In this document: positions 56,896 to 64,000 of the stretch, piece by piece | Position numbering within the stretch: the first letter of the stretch is position 1 | How the letters are laid out: each line of letters starts with the position of its first letter | Source of the DNA: Beijerinckiaceae bacterium | GTDB taxonomy: Bacteria; Pseudomonadota; Alphaproteobacteria; Rhizobiales; Beijerinckiaceae | Length of the DNA stretch: 64,000 nucleotides | Assembly: GCA_021324915.1 (NCBI GenBank) | Contig: JAJPIC010000001.1 | Coordinates: 62,001-126,000 of the forward strand | Direction of reading: 5' to 3' | The notes under the pieces: model-generated | Seen by the model: the letters and a program-made list of their open reading frames with translations, nothing else | The model's database searches: none | What the model was told of the DNA's origin: nothing | Made by a program: the position numbers and the translations under genes

Positions 56896-58410
56896 TCAAA
56901 AGCTCACGACGCTGCGCAATCCGAAGACGGCTTCATTGCCGACCCGCCGCATCGGATCATTAGGGTCCGGAATGCCGCCGCCCGGACGGATGAAATATTG
57001 GAAATCGGGCTGCAGCTGCCACCAGCCGGCGACCTGACATTGGTAGGTCGCTTCGATGAAGGTTTCGGTGGAGCGTACCGGCATCGGGGCGCCGGCGAAA
57101 AGCGCCGCATCCTCGTCGCGCGCACTGGCGTAATTGCTGACTTGCCCGACGCCGACAGCAAGGCCGAGCGTATCATTGTCGCGGCCCTTGAACGGCGCCT
57201 TCAAGGTCGCGCCGCCATCGATGCTGAACTCGACCGGATTGCGATCGGCAGGCGCGCCCATCGGACGAATGAACAGATTGAGCGATTGCGGACTATCGGC
57301 GCTCGGCCGCCAGATCATCTGATCGATGAGGCCGTAAATGCCGAAATTCCCGTACTCCATCTGGGGAACGCCGTTGCTGTTCGGCGCCGCGAGCGAGACG
57401 CCCGCCGTGTCAAAGCGCGGATTGGGGAAGGGCGCGGTGTCGAACCAGGCGCCGATCTTATAGGTGCCGGGCAGGCCCGGATTGGTGCCGCCCGATTGAT
57501 TCGCCGCATATTGCGCCTCGGCGATGAACAGCGCGCCTGTCGAGGTCAGATGGAGAAAATTGCCGCCCCAGGCCGAGCTTCCGCGCAATTGCGAATCGTC
57601 GAGAAACGGACCGCCCGGCGGGTTGTCCTGAAATACGCCGGCGAGCAATGTGATCGAATCCGTCGGATGGTCGCGCAACCGGATGCCGGGCGAGGACAAA
57701 GGATAAGTCGGCCCGCTGGCGTACATATCGGCCGAGGGCAGCAGCGGCCAACCCGTCATGGCGTTGATGAAGAGGAGCGAATCCTGGCTGAGGATGAACT
57801 CCTGGTCGATGCTTTGCTGGCCGACTTTCACGTCCATCTTGCCGCCGAAGAAACTCTGCTGATACCAGAGCTCCCAGATGCGCGTGGCCGGGTCGGCGGC
57901 AATGCTGCTGTATGTCTGCAGATCGAGAAGATTCGTCGAGTTAAGATTGCGCCCGCGGATCTGGAAAGCGCTAATATTGAACGTGCCGCCCTGCCAGCCG
58001 AATGCCTTGGCCGCATCGACCCCGAGCCCCATCTGGGTGAGGGCATCATAATTGGCGCCGCGCTTGATGCCGCCGGTCGCATTGCCGAAGAGTTCGTTCG
58101 TGTCCTGAACGGCGATCGTAATTCCATATTTGGCGAGAAAAGTGCGCAGGCCGCCGGCATCGCTGAGAAGATTGGCGCGCGAAGGAGAAAAGAGGTCGGT
58201 CAACGTTTCCTGTTTGGATGCCGCGGGCGTTTGCGGATTGCCCGTGCCCTCGGCGGGCCCCCCCGACGGTTCGCCGGCCTGGGCATGGTTCGCCGCAAGG
58301 CCGAGCATTGCCGCGGCGAGCGCAAGCCGCCGAGCGCTCGCGCTGGAAATTGCCCATTCGACACCGCGCCGCGAATGAGGACGCCGCCGATGTCTTTGCC
58401 GAGCCGCCAT
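56896..58410 (-). CDS. OprB family porin (second copy)
   Basis: A 504-residue outer-membrane protein with the same plan as the copy at 54923-56431: signal peptide (ASARRLALAAAMLGLAANHAQA), then a Pro/Gly linker, LTDLFSPSRANLLSDAGGLR, the OprB signature KYGITIAVQDTNELFGNATGGI, YQQSFFGGKMDVKVGQQSI, the GVFQDNPPGGPFLDD loop, and a final AVFGLRSVVSF. The two proteins are alike from end to end (I estimate well over half of the residues are shared), so they arose by duplication. The first 25 residues before the signal are basic and the true start may be internal. It is not in one unit with hemP, since the hemP promoter lies downstream of its stop. Confidence 0.88.
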   Translation of the reverse strand: MAARQRHRRRPHSRRGVEWAISSASARRLALAAAMLGLAANHAQAGEPSGGPAEGTGNPQTPAASKQETLTDLFSPSRANLLSDAGGLRTFLAKYGITIAVQDTNELFGNATGGIKRGANYDALTQMGLGVDAAKAFGWQGGTFNISAFQIRGRNLNSTNLLDLQTYSSIAADPATRIWELWYQQSFFGGKMDVKVGQQSIDQEFILSQDSLLFINAMTGWPLLPSADMYASGPTYPLSSPGIRLRDHPTDSITLLAGVFQDNPPGGPFLDDSQLRGSSAWGGNFLHLTSTGALFIAEAQYAANQSGGTNPGLPGTYKIGAWFDTAPFPNPRFDTAGVSLAAPNSNGVPQMEYGNFGIYGLIDQMIWRPSADSPQSLNLFIRPMGAPADRNPVEFSIDGGATLKAPFKGRDNDTLGLAVGVGQVSNYASARDEDAALFAGAPMPVRSTETFIEATYQCQVAGWWQLQPDFQYFIRPGGGIPDPNDPMRRVGNEAVFGLRSVVSF

Positions 58411-58628
58411 ATCTCCGAATCCGTCTCAATCGAACACGTGATGGCGGTCGCCCGCGCCGCGCGCCGGCCGAGGCGCTTGAGCATAGCTTGGATGATCAAC
58501 GGTAGCGACGAACCCAGTTCGGGGTGTAACCGAGGCGCGGGCGAGATCAAGACGCGAGGCTAAGATCCTGCGGCAAAGCCCTGATCTGTGTGCTCATTGC
58601 AACAGGTTGGGATCTTTCTAATGAAGGC

Positions 58629-59057
58629 TCATGGCCCGGAATGAACAGGGCTCGATGTGGGATCGGTCAATTGCACCGTCCAATTCTTGGCATCCTTGCC
58701 CGTATCGACTTCGAAAAATCCGGTCCGGTCGAAGCCGCGCACGAAACAATCCTCACGCCCGATGATGCGGAATTCGCGATCGCGCGTGCACATGAAAGCC
58801 TTGCCTTTCCATTCCGCGCCGCGCTCGTCCATCGCGTAGACGTAGTAATATTCGGCCGCGAGCGGACCGCGCACGAGGACGTCGCATCCATTGGCCTTGA
58901 GATTCCACCAGCCTTCGCTGGTCCACGTCGTGCCGTCCGTGTAAGCGATTGCCACGCTGACCCGGCTTGAGGTCGCATTGCAGAGGCGAAAATCGGCGCG
59001 GGCGGGCAGAGCGCCGAGAATGATCGCAGCGAGAGCGAGGAGGGCTTTCGTGGGCAT
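58629..59057 (-). CDS. DUF1036 family exported protein
   Basis: A 142-residue protein with a signal peptide (MPTKALLALAAIILGALPARA). The mature part FRLCNATSSRVSVAIAYTDG, WTSEGWWNLKANGCDVLVRGPL and EYYYVYAMDERG matches DUF1036, a family of small periplasmic proteins with conserved cysteines (four visible: about residues 25, 50, 87 and 99). Function is unknown. A longer frame from 59153 has 32 additional residues that do not fit the family; the ATG at 59057 is used. In relatives DUF1036 usually sits beside pyk and the N-formylglutamate amidohydrolase; here the latter follows on the other strand. Confidence 0.87.
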   Translation of the reverse strand: MPTKALLALAAIILGALPARADFRLCNATSSRVSVAIAYTDGTTWTSEGWWNLKANGCDVLVRGPLAAEYYYVYAMDERGAEWKGKAFMCTRDREFRIIGREDCFVRGFDRTGFFEVDTGKDAKNWTVQLTDPTSSPVHSGP

Positions 59058-59251
59058 AGGTGAATGCGATAGAGGGGACGAGACTGGCAAAATAATGTCG
59101 AAGACAGCTGCTTGGTGCGCATCGCCTTGATTCGCACCGATTTTGATCGGCAACTAAGGCTGAGGCGCCCGCCTCGCGCAAGCAAAATCTCCATGCAGAC
59201 AAAATCTCGTTGAGTCCGCAGCTGGCCCAGAATTCTGGTTTTTGTGAATCC

Positions 59252-60064
59252 ATGTCCGGCAAGAGCGAGAACGACACTCCGGTCGAAGCGATCGCTGGCC
59301 GACGCGACGGCGGCCTCTTGCTGCTCTGCGATCATGCAAGCCATGCGCTGCCGGCAGCCTATGGCACGCTCGGCCTTTCCCGCGAAGATCTCGAAACCCA
59401 TATCGCCTATGACATCGGCGCGGCGGCGATTACGCGCTCGCTCGCCGCATCCTTCGAGGCTCCGGCGCTGCTGACGCGCTTCTCGCGCCTGTTGATCGAT
59501 CCCAACCGCGGCGCCGAGGATCCGACCTTGGTCATGCGGCTCTCCGACGGGCGTATCATTCCGGGTAATGCACGCATCGAGTCCGCCGAGATTGTTCGGC
59601 GGCGCCAACATTATTGGTTGCCCTATCGGCAGGCGATCGCGGCGGAGATTGCCGCGATGCTGAATGCCGGTCCGCCGCCTGCGGTGATCGGCATCCATAC
59701 GTTCACGCCGGTATGGAAGAAATTCGCGCGGCCTTGGCAAGTGGGCATTCTCTGGGACGGGAATCCGCGCTTTGCCCGGCCGCTGATTGCAGCGCTCGCC
59801 GCAGATGGGATCGTCGTCGGCGATAACGAGCCCTATGCCGGCCGGCTGCCCGGCGATACGCTCGATGCGGAGATCACGCCGCGAGGACTTGCCGGATTGC
59901 TCATCGAAATCCGCCAGGATCTCGTCGCCGATTTGCAGCAGGCGCACGCTTGGGCCGAGCGCTTGGGTCGCATTCTGCGCCCGATTCTCGATCGTCCCGA
60001 GATCCATGAGATCGACACGTCATCACGCTCTAGGATTGCGGGGATTTCGGCGCGCCGTGCTTGA
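59252..60064 (+). CDS. N-formylglutamate amidohydrolase
   Basis: A 270-residue hydrolase. The metal-binding start [17 protein letters not shown], the [12 protein letters not shown] helix, [22 protein letters not shown] and the final glutamate in [12 protein letters not shown] match the N-formylglutamate amidohydrolase (HutG-like) family, zinc-dependent enzymes that release formate from N-formylglutamate in histidine breakdown or other N-acyl amino acids. No hut genes are near, so the true substrate is open. A TTG 14 codons upstream also opens the frame; ATG at 59252 is chosen. It precedes gapR by 58 bases. Confidence 0.88.
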   Translation: MSGKSENDTPVEAIAGRRDGGLLLLCDHASHALPAAYGTLGLSREDLETHIAYDIGAAAITRSLAASFEAPALLTRFSRLLIDPNRGAEDPTLVMRLSDGRIIPGNARIESAEIVRRRQHYWLPYRQAIAAEIAAMLNAGPPPAVIGIHTFTPVWKKFARPWQVGILWDGNPRFARPLIAALAADGIVVGDNEPYAGRLPGDTLDAEITPRGLAGLLIEIRQDLVADLQQAHAWAERLGRILRPILDRPEIHEIDTSSRSRIAGISARRA

Positions 60065-60122
60065 CCTTCTCGGTCCCAAGCCGCATCGGCAAATCAGGCG
60101 ATCGTCAATGAAGGATGCGGAA

Positions 60123-60377
60123 ATGAACGTTCACGACCCGAAGACCGGAATTGCCGGGCAGGAGCTCAAGCAATTCGTCGAAAGGATCGAAAAGCTCGAG
60201 GAAGAAAAGAAGGCGATCGCCGACGATATCCGCGACGTTTACGGCGAGCTGAAAGGGCGCGGCTATGACGCCAAGGCGGTGCGCCAGATCGTCAAGATCC
60301 GCAAGCAAGATCATGCCGAGCGCAAGGAGATGGAGGCAATCCTGGACCTCTATATGCAGGCGCTGAATATGAGCTGA
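60123..60377 (+). CDS. gapR: DUF2312 protein, GapR-type nucleoid-associated protein
   Basis: An 84-residue protein. Almost all of it is helical ([53 protein letters not shown]), the signature of DUF2312/UPF0335. The Caulobacter member GapR is a DNA clamp that binds AT-rich and overtwisted DNA ahead of polymerases and stimulates topoisomerases. AAGGA seven bases before the ATG at 60123 favours that start over the ATG five codons upstream. Its position beside the amidohydrolase is a common one in Rhizobiales. Confidence 0.92.
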   Translation: MNVHDPKTGIAGQELKQFVERIEKLEEEKKAIADDIRDVYGELKGRGYDAKAVRQIVKIRKQDHAERKEMEAILDLYMQALNMS

Positions 60378-60471
60378 GCCTCCGGAGGGGAGTGCCAAAA
60401 GTCATATTGGCAGGGAAAGCCCGAGAAAATAACTTCCGGCCGCGTTCGGATTGTGGAAGTCTCTTCCGGCA

Positions 60472-60487
60472 TGGCATGTAAATCGCA
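60472..60487 (+). promoter_or_regulatory. Candidate sigma-54 promoter of the ethanolamine operon
   Basis: TGGCATGTAAATCGCA matches the -24/-12 pattern TGGCAC-G-N4-TTGCA in 10 of 12 defined positions, with the invariant GG and GC exactly 12 bases apart. It lies 46 bases before the start of the permease gene, giving a leader of about 35 bases. An imperfect inverted repeat with GGCATG and CATGCC surrounds it. Sigma-54 control would fit use of ethanolamine as nitrogen source. Confidence 0.55.
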
Positions 60488-60532
60488 TTGTCATGCCTGG
60501 TGGCTCCCGATGGGAGTTTTGAGGAGGCGACA

Positions 60533-62098
60533 ATGTCAGCCGCACCGGAACCCGCCGAACAATCCGTACTCGAAGAAGACGTCCACGTGCTGCATCAGAT
60601 GGGCTATGCGCAAGAGCTTGCGCGCAGCATGAAGGGCTTCTCGAATTTCGCGATTTCCTTTTCCATCATCTGCATCCTCGCCGGCGGCATCACCAGTTTC
60701 CAGATCGGATTTTCAACCACCGGCGGTTTCGAGATCGGCGTCGGCTGGCTGGTCGGCGGCATATTTTCCCTGTTCGTCGGCCTCTCGATGGCGCAGATCG
60801 GTTCGGCCTATCCGACCGCCGGCGGCCTTTATCATTGGTCGTCCATCCTGGGTGGCCGCGGCTGGGGATGGGCCACGGCCTGGTTGAATCTTCTTGGCCT
60901 GATCTTCGTCACCGCAGCGGTCACGGTCGGCGCCTATACTTTATTCACCAGCCTCATCCTGACCAATATCTTCCATATCGACACGTCGAAATGGGGCTAT
61001 TGGCAGCAATTGGTCGGCGTCAGCATCATTGCCGTCGCCCAGGGCCTGCTCAATCATTTCGGCATCAAGCTGACGAGCAAGCTCACCGATTTCTCGGGCT
61101 ATCTGATCTTCTTCGTCGCCGTGCTTCTGACCGCGACGATGCTCGTCAGCGTGCATCATCTCGACCTGTCGCGGTTATTTCAAATCGTCAACAATACCGG
61201 CGATCCAGGCGGCGGTGTCGTGCCGCGGACGAACAATCTGTTCTACGCCTTTCTGCTCGGCCTGCTTCTGCCGCTCTATACGATCACCGGCTTCGACGCT
61301 TCGGCGCATACTGCCGAGGAGACATTGAACGCGCGCGTCGCCGTGCCGAAGGGAATCATCAATTCCATTCTCTATTCGGTGCTCTTCGGCTACATCATGG
61401 TCTGCTCCTTCGTGCTCGCAATGAACGATCCGGTTGCGGCAGCGAAGGACGGCAGCAATGTGTTCTTCAATCTTCTTGCCGGCTTGCCGGTGCCGAACCT
61501 CCTGAAGGACGCGCTCGATGTCTTGATTGTCATCGCCAATTATCTTTGCTCGCTCGCCTGCGTCACCTCGACCTCGCGCATGATCTTCGCCTTCTCGCGC
61601 GATGGCGGCGTGCCGTTCGTCTCGCCGTTGTTGCGCAGGGTCAGTCGGACATATCGCACGCCGGTCGGCGGCATTTGGGCGACAGTGATCCTTGCCGTCG
61701 CCGCGACGCTTTATTCCTCGGCCTATAATGCTTTGGCCGCGGGCTCCGCGGTCTTCCTCTATATCTCTTATGCGATGCCCTCTGCGGCTGGACTTTATGC
61801 CGAATCGAAAGGCTGGCAGCCGTCCGGCCCGTTCAAGCTCGGCGTCTGGTCGAAGCCGCTCGCCGTCGTCACCTGCGTCGGCGTCATCGGCGTCACCTGG
61901 ATCGGCCTGCAGCCGCCGAACGACATCGTCATCAATTACGCAATCGGCATTCTCGTCTTGCTCGTCGTCGGCTGGTTCGCACTCGAGCGCAAGCGGTTTC
62001 CGGGGCCCCCGATCAGTGCCGCCGAGATCGCCAAACGGCATGAGGAGATCCTCGCCGAAGAAAAGGCGGTCGGCGAAACGATCCGCGCCGGACTTTGA
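60533..62098 (+). CDS. APC family permease, probable ethanolamine importer
   Basis: A 521-residue transporter with 12 hydrophobic segments. The APC start motif QELARSMKGFSNFAISFSII, YPTAGGLYHWSS and DASAHTAEETLNA, and the cytoplasmic SRMIFAFSRDGGVPF place it in the amino acid/choline (ACT) branch. The location directly before eutB and eutC points to ethanolamine as substrate; by sequence alone it could carry GABA or another amino compound. GAGGAGG precedes the ATG at 60533; an upstream ATG is less likely. It leads the operon behind the sigma-54-type site. Confidence 0.86.
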   Translation: MSAAPEPAEQSVLEEDVHVLHQMGYAQELARSMKGFSNFAISFSIICILAGGITSFQIGFSTTGGFEIGVGWLVGGIFSLFVGLSMAQIGSAYPTAGGLYHWSSILGGRGWGWATAWLNLLGLIFVTAAVTVGAYTLFTSLILTNIFHIDTSKWGYWQQLVGVSIIAVAQGLLNHFGIKLTSKLTDFSGYLIFFVAVLLTATMLVSVHHLDLSRLFQIVNNTGDPGGGVVPRTNNLFYAFLLGLLLPLYTITGFDASAHTAEETLNARVAVPKGIINSILYSVLFGYIMVCSFVLAMNDPVAAAKDGSNVFFNLLAGLPVPNLLKDALDVLIVIANYLCSLACVTSTSRMIFAFSRDGGVPFVSPLLRRVSRTYRTPVGGIWATVILAVAATLYSSAYNALAAGSAVFLYISYAMPSAAGLYAESKGWQPSGPFKLGVWSKPLAVVTCVGVIGVTWIGLQPPNDIVINYAIGILVLLVVGWFALERKRFPGPPISAAEIAKRHEEILAEEKAVGETIRAGL

Positions 62099-62182
62099 AC
62101 AAAGTCGCGTGCGGCTATTCCACCTGCGGCGCGCCGGGTGCAGTATGGTTGCGCCTGACAACGAAGCTTCGGGAGAGCGCAC

Positions 62183-63562
62183 TTGGGATTTCATTATGCG
62201 ACGGGGACGACCCGTTGGGCGTTCGGATCCTTGGCCGAGCTCATGGCCAAGGCAACGCCGCCTCGGTCCGGCGACATGCTCGCCGGGATCGCCGCAAGCT
62301 GCGCCGAAGAGAACGTCGCCGCCAAGCTCTGCCTTGCCGACATTCCGCTCAGGCGCTTTCTCGAAGAGACGCTCGTTCCCTACGAGGCAGACGAGATCAC
62401 GCGGCTCATTATCGACACGCACGACCGCGAGGCATTCGCGCCGATCGCGCATCTGACGGTCGGGGAGTTCCGTAATTTCCTGCTGTCGAGCGAGGCGACG
62501 CCCGAGGCCGTGAGCGCGCTCACGCCCGGCGTGACGCCCGAGATGGCGGCCGCCGTCAGCAAATTGATGCGCAACCAAGACCTGATCCTGGCGGCGAAGA
62601 AATGCCGCGTCGTAACGAAATTCCGCAATACGCTCGGTCTGCCGGGCACGATGGCGGTCAGACTGCAGCCCAATCATCCGACCGATAGCCGCGCCGGCAT
62701 TGCGGCCTCGATCATCGACGGGTTGATGTATGGCAGCGGCGATGCGGTCATCGGCATCAATCCTGCGTCCGACAGCCTGCCGGTGATCGCCGATCTCTTG
62801 CAGTTGATCGATGGCCTTATTGCCCGGTTCGAGATTCCGACGCAGGCGTGCGTGCTGACCCATGTCACGAGCTCGATCGAGCTTATCAATCGCGGCATGC
62901 CGGTCGATCTCGTCTTCCAATCCGTAGCCGGGACCGAGGCCGCCAATCGCGCCTTCGGTGTCGATCTTGCCGTCCTGAGGGAAGGCCGCGAGGCCGCGCT
63001 CTCGCTCAAACGCGGCACGATCGGCGACAACGTGATGTATTTCGAGACCGGGCAGGGTAGCGCGCTCTCGGCTAACGCGCACCACGGTGTCGATCAGCAG
63101 ACGCTCGAGGCACGCGCTTATGCGGTCTGCCGTCAATTCAAACCGCTTCTCGTCAATACGGTCGTCGGCTTCATCGGTCCGGAATATCTCTACGATGGCA
63201 AGCAGATTATCCGTGCAGGACTTGAAGATCATTTCTGCGGCAAGCTGATGGGCCTGCCGCTCGGTTGCGACGTTTGCTATACCAATCACGCCGAGGCCGA
63301 CCAGGACGATATGGATAATCTGATGACACTGCTCGCGGCGGCGGGAGTGACCTACATCATGGGGATTCCGGGTGCCGACGACGTCATGCTGAATTATCAA
63401 TCGACCTCGTTCCACGACGCGCTCTACCTGCGCGAAGTTTTCGGCCTGCGAAGGGCTCCCGAGTTCGATGCCTGGCTGCAGCGCATGCGGATTGCAGGTG
63501 CCGACGGGCGCCTGTTGCGGCAGGAGCCGGCGCATCCCCTCATTGCGTGGCACGAGGCCTGA
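62183..63562 (+). CDS. eutB: Ethanolamine ammonia-lyase large subunit
   Basis: A 459-residue protein. FGSLAELMAKATPPRSGDMLAG at the start, the TIM-barrel strands with TRLQ-like MAVRLQPNHPTDS, GSGDAVIGINPASDS, FQSVAGTEAANRAFG, YFETGQGSALSANAHHGVDQ and HAEADQDDMDNLM identify EutB, the barrel that holds substrate in the adenosylcobalamin-dependent ammonia-lyase turning ethanolamine into acetaldehyde and ammonia. A TTG start at 62183 is used, with GGGAGAG before it. The enzyme needs B12 cofactor and usually EutA for reactivation; no eutA and no microcompartment gene is visible, so this is the short, shell-free version. Confidence 0.95.
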   Translation: MGFHYATGTTRWAFGSLAELMAKATPPRSGDMLAGIAASCAEENVAAKLCLADIPLRRFLEETLVPYEADEITRLIIDTHDREAFAPIAHLTVGEFRNFLLSSEATPEAVSALTPGVTPEMAAAVSKLMRNQDLILAAKKCRVVTKFRNTLGLPGTMAVRLQPNHPTDSRAGIAASIIDGLMYGSGDAVIGINPASDSLPVIADLLQLIDGLIARFEIPTQACVLTHVTSSIELINRGMPVDLVFQSVAGTEAANRAFGVDLAVLREGREAALSLKRGTIGDNVMYFETGQGSALSANAHHGVDQQTLEARAYAVCRQFKPLLVNTVVGFIGPEYLYDGKQIIRAGLEDHFCGKLMGLPLGCDVCYTNHAEADQDDMDNLMTLLAAAGVTYIMGIPGADDVMLNYQSTSFHDALYLREVFGLRRAPEFDAWLQRMRIAGADGRLLRQEPAHPLIAWHEA

Positions 63563-63564
63563 GC

Positions 63565-64000
63565 ATGCGGCCGCCGGTCGTCGAGGATTCCTGGAAAAGG
63601 CTTTCCCGGACGACGCAGGCGCGCATTGCCCTCGGGCGCGCCGGCGCCTCGCTGCCGACGCAGGAAGTGCTGAATTTTTCGCTGGCTCATGCCCGCGCGC
63701 GTGACGCCGTCCACGCGCCTTTCGATCGAGACAAGATCGCCGGAGAGATCGAGGCGCTCGGCTTCGAGACCTTGTTTGTTGCGAGTGCCGCGCCCGACCG
63801 TGCGAGTTATCTGCGCCGCCCCGATTGGGGTCGTTCGCTCAACCCCGAGAGCCAAGCTTTGCTCGCCGCCCGCAAGAGCGAAGCCTGCGATCTCGCCATT
63901 GTCGTAGCCGACGGTCTTTCGGCGACGGCGGTCCACAACCAGACAGCGCCTTTGCTCGCCGCCTTCAAACCTTATATCGCGCGTGCCGGCTGGCGGGTGG
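63565..64000 (+). CDS. eutC: Ethanolamine ammonia-lyase small subunit, 3' truncated
   Basis: The gene starts two bases after the eutB stop and is still open at the window edge, with 145 codons visible. RTTQARIALGRAGASLPTQE, LAHARARDAVHAPFD and the later CDLAIVVADGLSATAVHNQT are EutC signatures; EutC binds the adenosylcobalamin between itself and EutB. The remaining C-terminal third should lie just outside. Its reading frame has no break in the visible part. Confidence 0.93.
   Translation, partial: MRPPVVEDSWKRLSRTTQARIALGRAGASLPTQEVLNFSLAHARARDAVHAPFDRDKIAGEIEALGFETLFVASAAPDRASYLRRPDWGRSLNPESQALLAARKSEACDLAIVVADGLSATAVHNQTAPLLAAFKPYIARAGWRV

Noticed and set aside
58200-58550. Minus-strand frame of 116 codons upstream of the second porin
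   Set aside because: It overlaps the porin's signal-peptide region out of frame and has a Arg/Pro-rich product.

Overview
The window is a GC-rich (about 60-65%) chromosomal segment from an alphaproteobacterium, most probably a member of the Rhizobiales/Hyphomicrobiales (Beijerinckiaceae-like; this last step is inference). The evidence is the set of lineage-typical small families (DUF2794, DUF4167, DUF2312/GapR, DUF1036, HemP with an Irr-like box), the alphaproteobacterial gene layouts, and interspersed palindromic repeats of the kind seen in Rhizobiales. There is no rRNA, tRNA, CRISPR array, phage or insertion sequence that I can see; nearly all of it is core genome at one gene per kilobase.

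Layout. 0-6 kb: end of an FtsX/YbbP-type ABC permease, a Bax-inhibitor-1 family membrane protein, DUF2794, a structured intergenic region that may encode a small RNA, then htpG-prmC with overlapping ends. 6-17 kb: DUF4167 protein, clpB, gyrB, a YajR-type MFS transporter, msrB, a small conserved-looking protein, lepA. 17-25 kb: a TetR regulator with a perfect 20-bp operator controlling an RND efflux pump (adaptor plus inner-membrane pump; no outer-membrane factor), a small membrane protein, an RluA-type pseudouridine synthase, and a stand-alone fabH. 25-33.8 kb: a hybrid histidine kinase, a TPR/glycosyltransferase-like protein, hrcA without grpE, and an uncharacterised pair of membrane proteins. 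33.8-44.5 kb: mutS, a membrane protein made of three internal repeats, kup, hrpB, a secreted protein, an MltB-type lytic transglycosylase. 44.6-51 kb: rplY, pth, purL-bolA-grxD, rpmJ (41 codons), a TPR protein, pyk.

52-58.5 kb is the most unusual part. Between pyk and DUF1036, which I recall as neighbours in many relatives, lie a block of palindromic repeats and then, all on the minus strand, an OprB-type porin, hemP, a second OprB-type porin, an exported beta-propeller-like protein and a Tat-exported DyP peroxidase of the EfeB type. The hemP promoter has a -35 box inside a near-consensus Irr iron-control element. This reads as an iron- or heme-responsive export/uptake module that uses porins and a periplasmic peroxidase and shows no TonB receptor.

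58.6-64 kb: DUF1036, an N-formylglutamate amidohydrolase, gapR, and a permease-eutB-eutC ethanolamine operon behind a sigma-54-type promoter; eutC runs off the end of the window.

Functional links: heat-shock and protein quality control (htpG, clpB, hrcA), translation (prmC, lepA, rplY, pth, rpmJ), Fe-S/iron handling (bolA, grxD, hemP, DyP), and nitrogen scavenging (amidohydrolase, ethanolamine lyase).
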